A DNA stretch of 64,000 nucleotides from Pithys albifrons albifrons (lineage: Eukaryota; Chordata; Aves; Passeriformes; Thamnophilidae). The stretch is taken from assembly GCF_047495875.1 (NCBI RefSeq), contig NC_092459.1, positions 8,870,965-8,934,964 of the forward strand, in the 5' to 3' direction. Position numbers and translations under genes: made by a program. This document shows positions 33,542-45,378 of this stretch, piece by piece (the first letter of the stretch is position 1; every line of letters begins with the position of its first letter). The notes under the pieces were generated by a model that had not been told where the DNA came from, did no database searches, and saw only the letters and a list, made by a program, of their open reading frames with translations.

Positions 33542-36500
33542 ACATGAATTTCCACCAAAAAATATTCCAAACAAAATTCTAAGGAAGTATTTTAGTATTC
33601 TTGGCATTCTAGAGCTTAAAAATATACAATTAAAAAATGAAATTCTAAGTGCTTTTTCACCATAAATAACTTGTATTTTTTTCCCAAGCAGCTGAAATTA
33701 TTTCCCTGCTAAGAACATCCTGAAAACTCCATTGCACATCACTTTATTAGCGATACTGTGGATATGTTTTCCATTCCTTAGCACTTTTCTACATCTCACC
33801 TTAAGAAAATCCTTAATTCTACAATGTGGAAGGTAATCTTAAGGTGAAGACATTTAGTGAAATGAGTTGATATCAATTTCACTAATTAGATCTGAAAATA
33901 ATCTCACTGAGAATGCAAAAATATCTTTAAAAACCCAACCCTACAGCTAGGATCAGTGTGGGTGCTGATTGACATTTTTTGTTTGTTTTATATAAGTGTT
34001 GTTTAAGAAGCATTAAAACAAAGGCTTTGAACAGGTTTAGGGTAGAATCATTTCTATTGAATCACATAATCTTTAATTTATAAAAAGCTGGAGAGAACTT
34101 TTAAGTTTTGTGGCACAATAAGAACAAATGGATCAGCAACTGTTGTATTTTCTCTCCATTGCAATATGGATAGGAAAACACCCTTTGACAGAAGAAAGCA
34201 AAAAATACAGACTGGAGTGGGGGAAAGGATCATTGGGGTCCAGTCATAACTCTCAAGTTAAGTGGATATCCTTACTAGAAAAAAACATGTGTAATAAACA
34301 ACCACATTGGTTGTACCTGGGAAAAAAAGTGTTGCAAACACTTGGATATAAGATACAGGTATTGGCCTGTTGCTAATATGCCCAACAACAGAGGAGTCTC
34401 AGGATACAGCAAGTCTGCAGCTTACCCAAAGCTTCTTCCCAGCCTCCAGCAATTTGTAACTTGGGGACTTGGTGAGGCAGAAAGCCATCTATCTTTATAT
34501 GTGATAAATCTTGTAGGATTTTTGAGATGTTTCATAAACCCATGTAAAATTTAACATCCATAATATCCCATGAGAAGAAATTAGCACCTAAACTATACAC
34601 TATATGTAGCAGCATCTACTTTTGTTGGTTTTGAACCCATTACCTGTTGGAATCAGCTGAATCTACTCAGCCCTTCTTGATTTTCTGCATGACACTCAGG
34701 ATCTATAAAATCTGAAAAGACTTTTGTTATATGCTATCATTATCCCTGCCTCCCTTAGATAACTTCTTCCCAGCCTCAGTCTATGCTTTTTGTCACCTTT
34801 ATGATCCCTTCTGCATTTTTTATAGACTTTGTGAGACAGGAAAACCAGATTATGTGTAGCATTTAAGATGTGAGCACACTATATGTTTCTACAGTGATAT
34901 AAGTTGTTGGTTTCTTCTCTGTTCCTTTTTTAAAATACCTACTAATCTGTGTACTTTCTTGAATTTTAATGAGCATTAAGCTGATGTTTTCACAAAATTG
35001 TTATGAAGTTAGATATTGTGTCTTAGTGCCAATATTTAACTTAGAGACCACCACTGTATATGTTAAAAAAAAATCCTTAATTTTTTGCAGATGAACAACT
35101 TTCCCATTGATCTTGCCTTCACTTTGCCTCTCTTATGATGGCTGCTCAACAGAGGAGATTATACATCAATACAGCAATTTCTTTATGCTGGGTTTTGTCT
35201 TAGAATGCATTGATAAGATATATTCTTCAGACCTGTACAAGTAATATACAGGCAATGTCAGAGAACATGTTAACAGTGAAGTGCTGAAACAAACTGATTA
35301 ACAGCTGCAATGTTTGAAAGCCAGGTGAAAGACTTAAGAAAATTCCAAAGGAAAAAAAAAAAGAAAAGAAAAAAACCCCACCCATACCTTACTTTAATCT
35401 GCTCTTATCAGGAAGTATTGCAGAATGGAAAGTGTTGTGATTGCCCTTAAGAACTGCATTGGCAATAATCCACAACTACAAACTAGTAAGTTTTAATTCC
35501 AAATTGGGCAAATTGAGGGGGAAATGGAGATCAAGTTTGAGATTGCCTTGATGAACATATAATGCTGGCAACCTTCCATTGTTCTCTATAAAGGAAACCC
35601 ATGCCTCTCTAAATTATTTTAATTTTTCAAGCAAGCTAGCAAAATTTAATTAAAACAAAACCTGGTTATAGCAATTATCAGCTTTTAAAACTTTCACAAT
35701 AAAGAATTTTACTATTCCTGTCATGAAGATATTGTCCAATATTTTAGCAGAATTAAAAAAAAAAAAGTAAAAAATTTAATAACAGTTACATGGGAGGCAA
35801 TAAAAAACTCATTTGTGTTGCCTTTTACATAAATTTAAAACAGAAAGCTAAGACTTTAATTTAGCTGTCTGCAGTCCCTCTCCAGTCAACAAAGAGAAAT
35901 ATGTACATTCAGAAAATGATTTATTATATCCTAAACCAAATCTCATGTCGGTCAGAGGAATTGCTCTTTGGAAATATGTATCTCTCACATTGATGGTAGA
36001 TAAAGTTCAAAGGAGTTTCTGAGATCAGTTAGCTAAATTTTACATAGTCGAAATCAGTGAGACGAATCCCTCTCTCTAGAGTTACATGGAGAAGCCACTG
36101 TAGTACCACTAGCACTGTAAAACACTCTAATTGCTCTAGCCTCAAATATTGCACAGAGTTACTGACCTTCTTTTTGTGTGAAACACACACAAGCACACAA
36201 CAATCTGTCTTGTCTGAGAGGTATGATTACAAAATGAAATATATTTAGTTTTTTAAGTGAATATTTGATTACAAGATCCACATAACTTTAGCATCTCTGA
36301 TTATCAAGGCATCCTTTCTCAGGTAGACCATCCTCTGTCTTGTGTAACAGAAAGGAAATCAAAAGGAAAAAAACATCCATCCTGAGCTATGTGACCTTTG
36401 GGAACTTCAGAGGTTTATGCAATCAGCATTTTCTCTGCCTCAATAAGTTATACACTCACCTGTGCCACAATGACAGGGATATTTCTGTTTAGTTGCTAAT

Positions 36501-36879
36501 TCAGTTTTTGAATTATATAACTAAATCAATGGCTCCCATTACTTGTAATTTGATCTATTGACTTTTCCTTTACTTCAGATGATTCAAGTGAAGAAATTTC
36601 CTCATTATAGAGGAAAAAAAAAGCAACAACAGAAGTTAGGTGAAGTCAAGCAGAGTGAAAAGAAAGTGGCTTGCATCTTTTTCAGGCCTGATATAATATG
36701 TATGGTATGCTAACAAACTACAGGGAGTAGAAGCATACCTCTCTTACATGAAATGCAATTTGTGTCAGGAAATATGTTTCTACTGATCACAAAGATCTAG
36801 AAGTACTAGAGGATTAAATGCAAAGTCACATGTTCCTGGGATTTTTATGATCTGCAATTCATGACATAGAAGTCCCAGA
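33542..36879. other. Unannotated AT-rich sequence
   Basis: 3.3 kb with no gene or dispersed repeat recognised. A-rich simple runs lie at 35349-35378 and 35755-35772. Confidence 0.5.
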
Positions 36880-37425
36880 AAAGGGGCTTTTTCTAGCCTA
36901 AGTGTCCCTGGATCTGTAGGCTTTGTGGATCTCTGAACCCTAACTCTAATTTTAAAGGCCACTATGAGCTTAGTCTGAGGTGCCCATCAACATTGCTGGC
37001 TCAGCTTTAAGAACTGTGAAAGGACAAATTTTGGTACAATGCTGCACTCCCCTTGGCATGTATTTTCCAGCACCAGTATCCCTGCAGCTGTAGACCTTTT
37101 GGCTTTCTGAACACTAACCCTAAAATTAATCACTGCTATGAGCTGAGACTGAGATCCCTACCACCATGGGTTGCTGAGATTTAAAGAAGCAATGTTGGTG
37201 CGGTGCTGTGCTCCCCTTTGCATGCCTTTCCCAGACCCAGTGTCCTTGGAACTTTGACTTTCTGGTTCTCTGAACTCTAACCCTACCCAAAATGGTGGGT
37301 TGTGGCTGCAGATAAGAACCCCAGGTGGCCCAAATTAGAAAGGTATAGAGGGAGCAATGTTGGTGCAGTGCTGTCCTCCACTTGGCGTGTTGTTTCTGGC
37401 CCTAAGTAACCTGAATAACTCAGAG
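36880..37425. repeat. Degenerate ~162-174 bp tandem repeat, about three units
   Basis: Three successive blocks share the same order of motifs: a 'GTGTCC(C/T)TG' end, a 'CT..GGNTNTCTGAAC.CTAAC' segment, and a 'TTGGTGC(A/G)(G/A)TGCTGTNCTCC' segment. The 'TGAAC(C/A/T)CTAAC' anchor occurs at 36934, 37108 and 37270, giving spacings of 174 and 162 bp. 'TTGGTGCGGTGCTGTGCTCC' (about 37194) and 'TTGGTGCAGTGCTGTCCTCC' (about 37360) are near-identical. A partial preceding unit ends at about 36910. Identity between units is only moderate by eye. The array is richer in G+C than its surroundings. Confidence 0.75.
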
Positions 37426-37441
37426 CCATCTATGGCTCTGA
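37420..37441. repeat. Perfect 10-bp-arm palindrome
   Basis: TCAGAGCCAT, a CT spacer, then ATGGCTCTGA. It lies exactly between the tandem repeat and the CR1 end that follows. Confidence 0.8.
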
Positions 37442-37454
37442 CTAAGCCGGTCTA

Positions 37455-37548
37455 GTGCAAGGTGTCCCTGCCCATGGCAGAGGGATTCAAACCAGATGAT
37501 ACTTAAGGTCCCATGAAACCCAAACCACTTCATGATTCTATGAAAACC
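37455..37548 (+). mobile_element. CR1 LINE 3' end, short fragment
   Basis: A plus-strand terminus: 'GTGTCCCTGCCCATGGCAGA' (about 37462), then 'AGATGATACTTAAGGTCCCA' and CATGATTCTATGAAA at about 37532-37546. Only the last ~90 nt are kept. Confidence 0.85.
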
Positions 37549-38620
37549 ATCAGCAAAGCTTGTCACCTGGCTGTCTTTTGTGTTGCTTGCAAAGAACTTA
37601 TAGATTTGGTGTTTTCACATCATATCTTTTATAAGTAGTAAGTTTATGTAGCACCCATACATTTAGTCTGTTTATATTAATGTTCACTTTTTCTTATTTA
37701 AGAGTAACAACTAAAAATACCTCTAATATCAGATTTCTTGATTTTGGTGTAAGCTGAATGCAGAAGCAGCACTAGTCTGAGACCAGAAGAAGAGGCAGAA
37801 TACAGACTGAGAATTTGTGGACCCTTTGGTCTTGGAGAGCTATTTAATGTCAAATACCTAAGCATACCCTGGAAACAAGATACCATAGTCTCCTTTGCTA
37901 ATGCACACCTTACTGTGAGCTGTGGTCATCTTCCTCTTGCTTTTTCTCCGTACAGGCCTGTGAAATCTGTACTTACACAGCTTTTGCAGAGGAATAGGAT
38001 ATCCCTTCCCCATTCTGTCCCAGCTTGAGGTCATTCTAAATTTCACAAGGTACCTAATTCAAGTCTGTGAATAGTACCAAAGTCTAAAAGACCAGAAACA
38101 TTTCAGATTCAATCTTTATCTGTTTCCTACTGAGTGGTTTACTGACCCTCTCCCTGCTGGATATTTGGGTGCTTATATCTGCCCCAAGCTCCCTACTCAA
38201 CACCCAGAAAACTCAACTGCGTAAAACTGCATTCCAAGTATTGAGTTAAGAGGAGGCTATAAACCATCTTTAGATAGTGTTTATATATATAGTCAGTAGT
38301 TCACTCTGACAGGGTTATTAATATGCCTAAAGTAGCCTTTCACTATTATTGATAGGAGAATAGGAGAGTCCCTCCAGGGCCTTTTGGCAGCAAGCCGGTT
38401 GGCAACAACTTCCTTAGAGTTGTAAATTTCTTAAACAAAGGTTGCAAAAAAAATTGCTGGCAGAAAATAACACTTATTTACCAGGCAGTCTTTAGAGTTC
38501 AAAATAAAACTGTATAATGTGTATTGTAATTTAGATAGCAGGAGCTTTTCACTGTCTAATTTTAAAATGGAATTATCCCAAACTAGATGCATGTCTAGTG
38601 CTTTCCAATGAGAATAAAAG
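37549..38620. other. Unannotated sequence
   Basis: No gene or dispersed repeat recognised. Confidence 0.5.
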
Positions 38621-38982
38621 AATCATAGAATGTTAAAGAGTTGAAATGGACCTTAAAGATCATTTGTCTCAACCACCCTGCAGAGCCACCTCCCACTAGA
38701 CCAGGCAGCTCAAGGCCTTATCCTACCTGGCTTTGAACACTGCCAGGCTTGGGGCATCCTCAAACTCCCAGGGCAACCTGTTCAACTTTCTTATCACTCT
38801 CACAGTAAGAATTCTTTGTAACATCTAACCTAAATTACTTGTCTTTCAATTTGTACCCATTACTCCTTGTCCTATCACTGCAGGTCCAGACAGAGTCCCT
38901 CTCCAACTTCTCTGAAGGCCCCCTTGTGATACTGATGCTGTGAGATCTGCATGCAAGGTTTGTCTTCTCCAGGCTGAACAAT
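38621..38982 (-). mobile_element. CR1 LINE fragment
   Basis: The left edge AATCATAGAATGTTAAAGAG is the complement of the CR1 3' tail, followed by 'GGACCTTAAAGATCATTTGT' and 'CCACCTCCCACTAGACCAGG'. The right end fades after 'GTCTTCTCCAGGCTGAACAA' (about 38962). It is 5'-truncated with no open frame. Confidence 0.92.
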
Positions 38983-41900
38983 GAGAACTGAATCTTGCCT
39001 AAGCTGAGTATTTATTTTTATCATTAGCCAAGAACAAATGAAAAAATCGTTATGAAACTCATTCCTGATAAGGTCTATGAGATAGAGACATAAAAAATAT
39101 AAAAGACAGAATTACTATCTTACAGTATTTTTAAAAGAGCCAAGTATAAAGTAGCATCTGAAGGCACTTATAATTTAGACTTCATAAAGAAGATGGATTT
39201 CTGTTGTTAAGGCCTGAGTGAGCCTTAAGCATTTGCCAATTATGGGAGCAAAAAAGCTACTACAGTCTTGCAAGTATATGCAGGAAAATATGAAGTGTAA
39301 CTGGCAAGTCTAACACCCCTCTCTTTTAAAGACTGACATTGCTCAGATTAAAGTACTTGCTTTACATCTTATATCTGCAATTCAAGAAGGAAGTTGAGAA
39401 ATTTGAGAAGGTTCAGGAAAAAGTCATTCATATACATGATTAATGAGAAAATTAGCATCACTGACATGCAAAAGTTCAAGAGAATAAACAGAAGTATGAT
39501 TACTGAGGAGGCTCCCATTCAGAAAAATACCTGCAAAATCTGGTGAAGGTATTTGGCTGAAGAAGTGTAAGTTCAGGTGTGATACTTTAGTCATGAGGCT
39601 ATTTAACAAGGTTCCCAGGAAACATGGTGGGCTTATTTTTCTGCAAATTAAGTTAAAATTGGGTGTGGTTTTCTAAATATGTTCCATTTCAATCACCTTT
39701 TTTTTTCTTTTTAAACCATTATGGAAAATGTAAGATGTTGATTATCATTTGTCTCCAAAGTCTGTGAACAATCCTGCTCTACTCTTCTGGAGTGGGGAGA
39801 GGAATGTGCTAAAAGAGAAAGACAGAAAAATAACACAGAGCTAATGGCAGAGAAATAAATTCTTATTTTAAAAACTTCTTTGCTCAGTACATGTGGTTTA
39901 AGCAATATGTGTACTTGCAGAAATCATCAGGCAGGTTACTTTAAATAGACTCACTTCACTTCAAACTGAAATGCATTATGCATTCCAAAGCTATTTGATC
40001 TCAGGTCTCCCACATCCATAGAGCACCTCAGCTGCTGAACCAACTGCCAGTGTGACCTTCACTTCCCAGTAGCACAGGTACTTCTGAGATGGAACAGAAA
40101 GATTGCAGAGCTCCAGGATAAAATGGTGCCTTCTGAGCTGACGGCCTAGCAAAGTATATAAGGAAGGTAGAGAAAAGCAGAGATTGCTGGAGAAAAGTAC
40201 CAGAAGAGGACACTGCCCTGTACTGACACTTCACATAAATAAAGAAATGGAAAAATTTGGCTGAACCTCTGCTTCAGCTGTCCACAGCAATGATTTCACA
40301 ACAAGAATTTCACCTACCAGGAGGCCACTGGCAAGTACCAGCAAGCTGGACCTGTTGGCTTAGTGAGTCGCATTTGCTCTGAGGATACATATGGTATCAG
40401 ACCAAGAGATTTATGAAACTGCTGCTCTGGGGCTTTCACTCAAACAGCTTAATGCCTTTAAGGAAATGAGTTTTCTAGCATTCAGCTGGTGGAAAGAGGC
40501 ATTTCTTGGCTACCTTGTCTGTGCTCTGACAAAGTCCTATGCCTAATTGCTAGAGGTAGATGTTTTTGGTAATTTCCTTCAAATGACAAAGTGCTGATTT
40601 GAACACAAGAACTGTTAGTTTCCACATTCAAGGATGTGGATGTGTTACTCCAAAGAACATGACACACACATCTTGGTGGAATTCTTTTCCACCTGGAAAT
40701 CTCTTGCCTTCTTTGAAATCTAAGATATGGTATGACCTAGTTAGTTTTGGACTTAACTTCTCCTCAAGATGGACTTCAGGACTGATAATTTAACTGAGAA
40801 AAACTTATTTTCATCATGAATTTTCCTAACTGAAATCAGCAACTTGCCTTCAGAAGGTCACCTGCCCCTTTGCATGAATCACAAATGCAACTGAGCAAAA
40901 GAAAGCTTACATTCCTCTTACTTTGAACAGTATATGCCACAAATTCTCATTTCACTTGAAATTTCTGAGTCACACAGAGTTAAGGCTCAATCAAACTTCA
41001 CTAACACTAATTGGAAATCTGTGCATTTCTCCATATAAGGTGTTCCTTTTACTGTCATTCCTCATAATCAATGACAAGCAGAATACCAGAAAAATCATTG
41101 CTGTTTTGCATGATCGGAGCCTCACCCAAATGACTTTAGTGCTTCTTTCTAACATTGGAACTTCTTTTGTCTCTGACCTTCATGTTTATTTTGATTGCTG
41201 TCTGGAAAATTTACAACATTCGGGATTGGTTTCTGTTTATGGCAATTTGATTTTCCCTGTGCTTGGCTAATTGCATCTTTCATTTCTCATAGATCATTAT
41301 GAGAAGAGATGACAACATAAATCAGTTCCTTCAGAAAAAAATATTTTTGCAATCCCAGAACTCCAACCTCATGAAAGCCTTCAGCATATTGTTGCAACTT
41401 TTTTTTTCAGAAGAATGTTTCGACATATATTTATTTGTAAAGTCTATCAAATTTACAAGCATTTAGCTGACTTACTGACTTTGCAACACACATCCCACTA
41501 AAAGCATAGGGATTGTAGAGAAACCTACAAACATACTAAAATTTAAGCAATTGCTGTTCTGAAAGGGAAAGCTCTTGTGAACCCAATATTTTCATAGAAT
41601 GCTCCTTTCTATAGCTTCCTAAATTCAAGGCCTTAAGTGTGGTCCCTTAAAACTAGCAAGAACTAACAGAGAGCCAAGAGAAGCTGCCTGGCCACTCCAC
41701 TGACCTTTCCTGGTGCCAGTGCAAGTATTTTTGTGGCCTCATGGTAAACCAAACTGGGGAATGATTGAGACTGTGTTCACTTGTTTGGAGTGAGTGAGGG
41801 GGTTTCTTGATTAGCTGGGTTTTAATTTTTTTTCTGAGGTCGCCTCTTCAAAGCAAATCTCTTGTACAACTTGAAATGACAGAGAAACCATAGATAAACT

Positions 41901-44900
41901 ATCCCTCCCCCCCAAAAAAAAAATTCTAAAGTGCTGGACAGTAAATACAACTTTGATAATACAGCCTTAATACCTTAACAACCAGGGCTGTCTTGCCTAC
42001 TATATAGGTCATTGATTTTAGCAAATTGAGGGATATTGGTGAAGTGTTTCCATTCAACTGCAACAATTGGTGCATCCTGTTGTTTTACAGGTTGCAGACC
42101 TGCAGGATTTCAGCCCGAGAATGTAAGCTTTGAGCAAGTTGTTCTCCTGCTTTGCCTTTCAGATGCATGAGATAGAATTCAATTTGTCTGTCTTTTATTA
42201 CCTGAAAAGTATAAGAGGTAAAAAGTCTAAAATAAAGAAACATGGCTGATAAGCTGAGGCATAGATATAATCATCTAAAGTTGAATAATGTGTCTTATTT
42301 TTAAAGTGTTTTGAATAAGCTATCAATTTTGGCCCAACTTACTTTCCTCAGAATTCAGCAAGCCATATCATTTAATCCTGTGGAAGAAATATTAAGCCAG
42401 AAATGGAATTTATAGAAAAATTCATCCTTGTTGGAGAAATTTGAAAACCAGCAAATGCAGAGCAATCTGCACTCTACTGAAGACATGATGGATACAATAG
42501 TCCATACCTTTCAATAGTGACATATACATGTGAAGGACCTAGATCCATCAAAAGAATAAAAGATGTTGCAATTGCATAAAAAAGTCTGTATTCTAAAACT
42601 GTATTAAATCACAGAAAATATCTTCCATATGAAAAGACATTTTTGTGACACAAATCTCAAAAAAACTATACAGTCCCCAGATAAATGTCCCACTCATTCA
42701 TTTGCAAAAGAGCATCATTTAAAAGACATTAGTGACTGTATTCTTTGCTTTATATTGTGCAGCTGAACATTTGGGGTTTTTTTCTATGCTGACTAATGCT
42801 CCATGCTGCAGGATATTGGAGTCTAGTGGACCATGCAATGAGAATGCCAGTGCAATGGTTACTTATGCAATTTAGATATGAAATTTTGCATGAAATAACA
42901 AAAGAGTGTGAACTAGTCATGCTCCATTGCAAAATCCATCACTTGCTGAAGCATAATTTCATGAAGCAAGATAAAAAATAAGAAAAAATAGAAAGTGTAA
43001 CAAAGTGCTGAGCCAGTAATTTTATATTGTTGTCGAGCAGTACCTGCTAACAAGAATGTGAAAATACAATCCCATCCTAAAATGATTCAGCCATGTCTAA
43101 CATTAACTAGTGCCACAACTACAGACAGGCATATGCTGCGCTTACCAAGTACTCCTTTTCAAAAATTATCAGCAGAAAAAAATTAATATTCTAACCATAT
43201 TCTACTTTTAATGTTCAGACATGTTCTCCTCTTGAACTTGTACTTATCGTTGCCTTGAGCAAACTTTCCTAAATCCAGCAGACCACGGTGAAGCTTTTTT
43301 GGATTGTGCCAGTACCCAGTAATCAAGTATGAGACTCTTGATATGATTGTCCAGCTCACCAGCTAACCAGATTTTGTATGTGTCATTTCCACTGGATATT
43401 GATTTCAGAGGCCAAGGTTGCATTGAAGAAATATTAAAGATTAAATCAAGGTCTCTCATTAAATAAAGGTAGGAAGACAGGGTCTCCACTAAGGCATTCA
43501 AAGGCTTTGTCCCTTCACTACACTGGGAACTTCAGTTCATCTTAAATGCCTAAATTAGACTCCATATTACATTACTGTTTATAAATTTTTGTTCCACAGT
43601 TTGCAGACATCAAGAAAGCTGGGATGGATTTTTTAATATCTTAAAAATTAATTACATCATTTTGCATATATGACTTCTAATAATCTGACTTTGTTGACAG
43701 TCATCAGGACTCTCCATCTATCCCTTCCCTTTATAATTACTAAAGAAAACAAGCTAACTGGCATGGCAATTAACACAGATTTTCTGCAAAATCTGCTCTT
43801 TAACAGTAAAGTTTTTAGCGGATGTAGTAGCAATAAAATGTAGCCAGGCTTTTTTCCCTGTGATAAATATCCTTGAGGCATATCCCTTAACAAAAGCACC
43901 TATCAGTAGCTGCAGAATTTAAATTCACTTTCTCTGGTCATCACAGACAGATTTGAAAAGCCAGATGCCAAGGCAGGTGCCCAACTGCATTTGATAGTAA
44001 GTTAATGGCCCTTGAAATTCAGAAGCAGTATGTCAGCCTTAACAGCTCCCTTTTTAACGACTCTCCCTCTTCCTGGCTTCTACCTTCCTGTGTTTCCGCT
44101 GCTTTTATTAAGATCAGCAACTGAATGGAGAGTGATATTGTTTTCCTGTTTAGATGGGCTAACATACCATGTTATATCATTTTAATGTTCATCATTTCTG
44201 GGACTTCGTGTCTGTAAAGTTACAGTTCTATATGTGTTTTTTCAAATCCAGAAAAATGGTGTCTATGTACTCCAAATAAGCCTTATGCTCTATTAAATGT
44301 TGTTGTGCTGCTTCTGTTCCTGGTTATTAAAATCTTTCATTTAAGGCAGATTTGTATAGACTTCTATCCTTTCTGCCTTATGAGATGGAGAGGAATCTTT
44401 GGAAGGCTAAAGAGGGAACACTAAAATTTCATTGTAGAATGCTGGACCAAATGGTAGCTTTGACTCTCAGCATGTAGTTGCAGGTGCAATTTGCCTTCTT
44501 ATCTTTTAAAACATCCGTTTGGGTAAGACAATCATTCTCTTTTCAGACTCCTTCAAGTGCCTCATCAGATGGGAGCAGTGTTTTATAGCCAGCAGCTGAA
44601 TGATGTGGCACATACACTGCAGGGAATGAAAAGGATTTTAAAAACTGAGGCAGGGTTTTCTGCATGCTGTGCAGAGTCATCACTTGCAGTGACATTCTTT
44701 GCATATTTGAACACAGAATATCCCTGAATTTAGGATCGTAGCATAAATCAGACCTTAGTAGCTAAAAAATAATCCTCAGAAAGCAAAAAACTTTGATTAT
44801 TTTCAGGTTTTTTAGTACGCGAACATTTATCTTTTGCATTTTAGGTTTTGATTTCTGAAATTTGGTCAGCTTTAGTATCAGCAAGATAAGTTTTCCTTGC

Positions 44901-44930
44901 TACATCTGTTACACTAATTATATTTTAGAG
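38983..44930. other. Unannotated AT-rich sequence
   Basis: Nearly 6 kb with no gene or dispersed repeat that I recognise, the longest such stretch apart from 55868-62597. The 115-codon frame 40923-41270 has no motif. A C/A-rich run lies at about 41905-41920. Confidence 0.5.
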
Positions 44931-45378
44931 ATAGAATCGTAGAATCGATTGGGTTGGAAAAGACCTCCAAGATCATCAAGTCCAACCCTTGGTCCAGCTT
45001 CTGTCCATTTACCAGATCATGGCACCCAGTGCCACGTCCAATCTGCGTTTAAAAATCTCCAGGGATGGTGAATCCACCCCCTCTCTGGGCAGCCCATTCC
45101 AATGCCTGATTACTCTCTCTGTGAAGAATTTTTTTCCGATCTCCAACTTAAATTTCCCTTGGAGGAGCTTGAGCCCATGTCCCCTTGTCCTATTGCTGAG
45201 TGCCTGGGAGAAGAGACCAGCCCCCACCTGGCCAGAACTTCTCTTCAGGTAGTTCTAGACAGTGCTGAGGTCACCTCTGAGCCTCCTCTTCTCCAGGCTA
45301 AACAAGCCCGGCTCCCTCAGCCTCTCCCCATAGGGCTTGTGCTCCAGTCCCTTCACCAGCCTTGTAGCTCTTCTCTGG
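44931..45378 (-). mobile_element. CR1 LINE fragment, same subfamily as 20373 copy
   Basis: The left edge ATAGAATCGTAGAATCGATT is the complement of the octamer tail, followed by 'GGGTTGGAAAAGACCTCCAA'. By eye it is closely similar to 20373-20840 along its whole length. It stops abruptly at 45378 after 'CTTGTAGCTCTTCTCTGG', a clean 5' truncation. A minus-strand frame (45009-45227) keeps the C-terminal ORF2 segment with 'FKLEIGKKFFTERV' and 'IFKRRLDVAL'. Confidence 0.95.

Noticed and set aside
36930..37290. Interstitial telomeric repeat
   Set aside because: CCCTAA-like words occur only once per ~170-bp unit, not as a tandem hexamer array.
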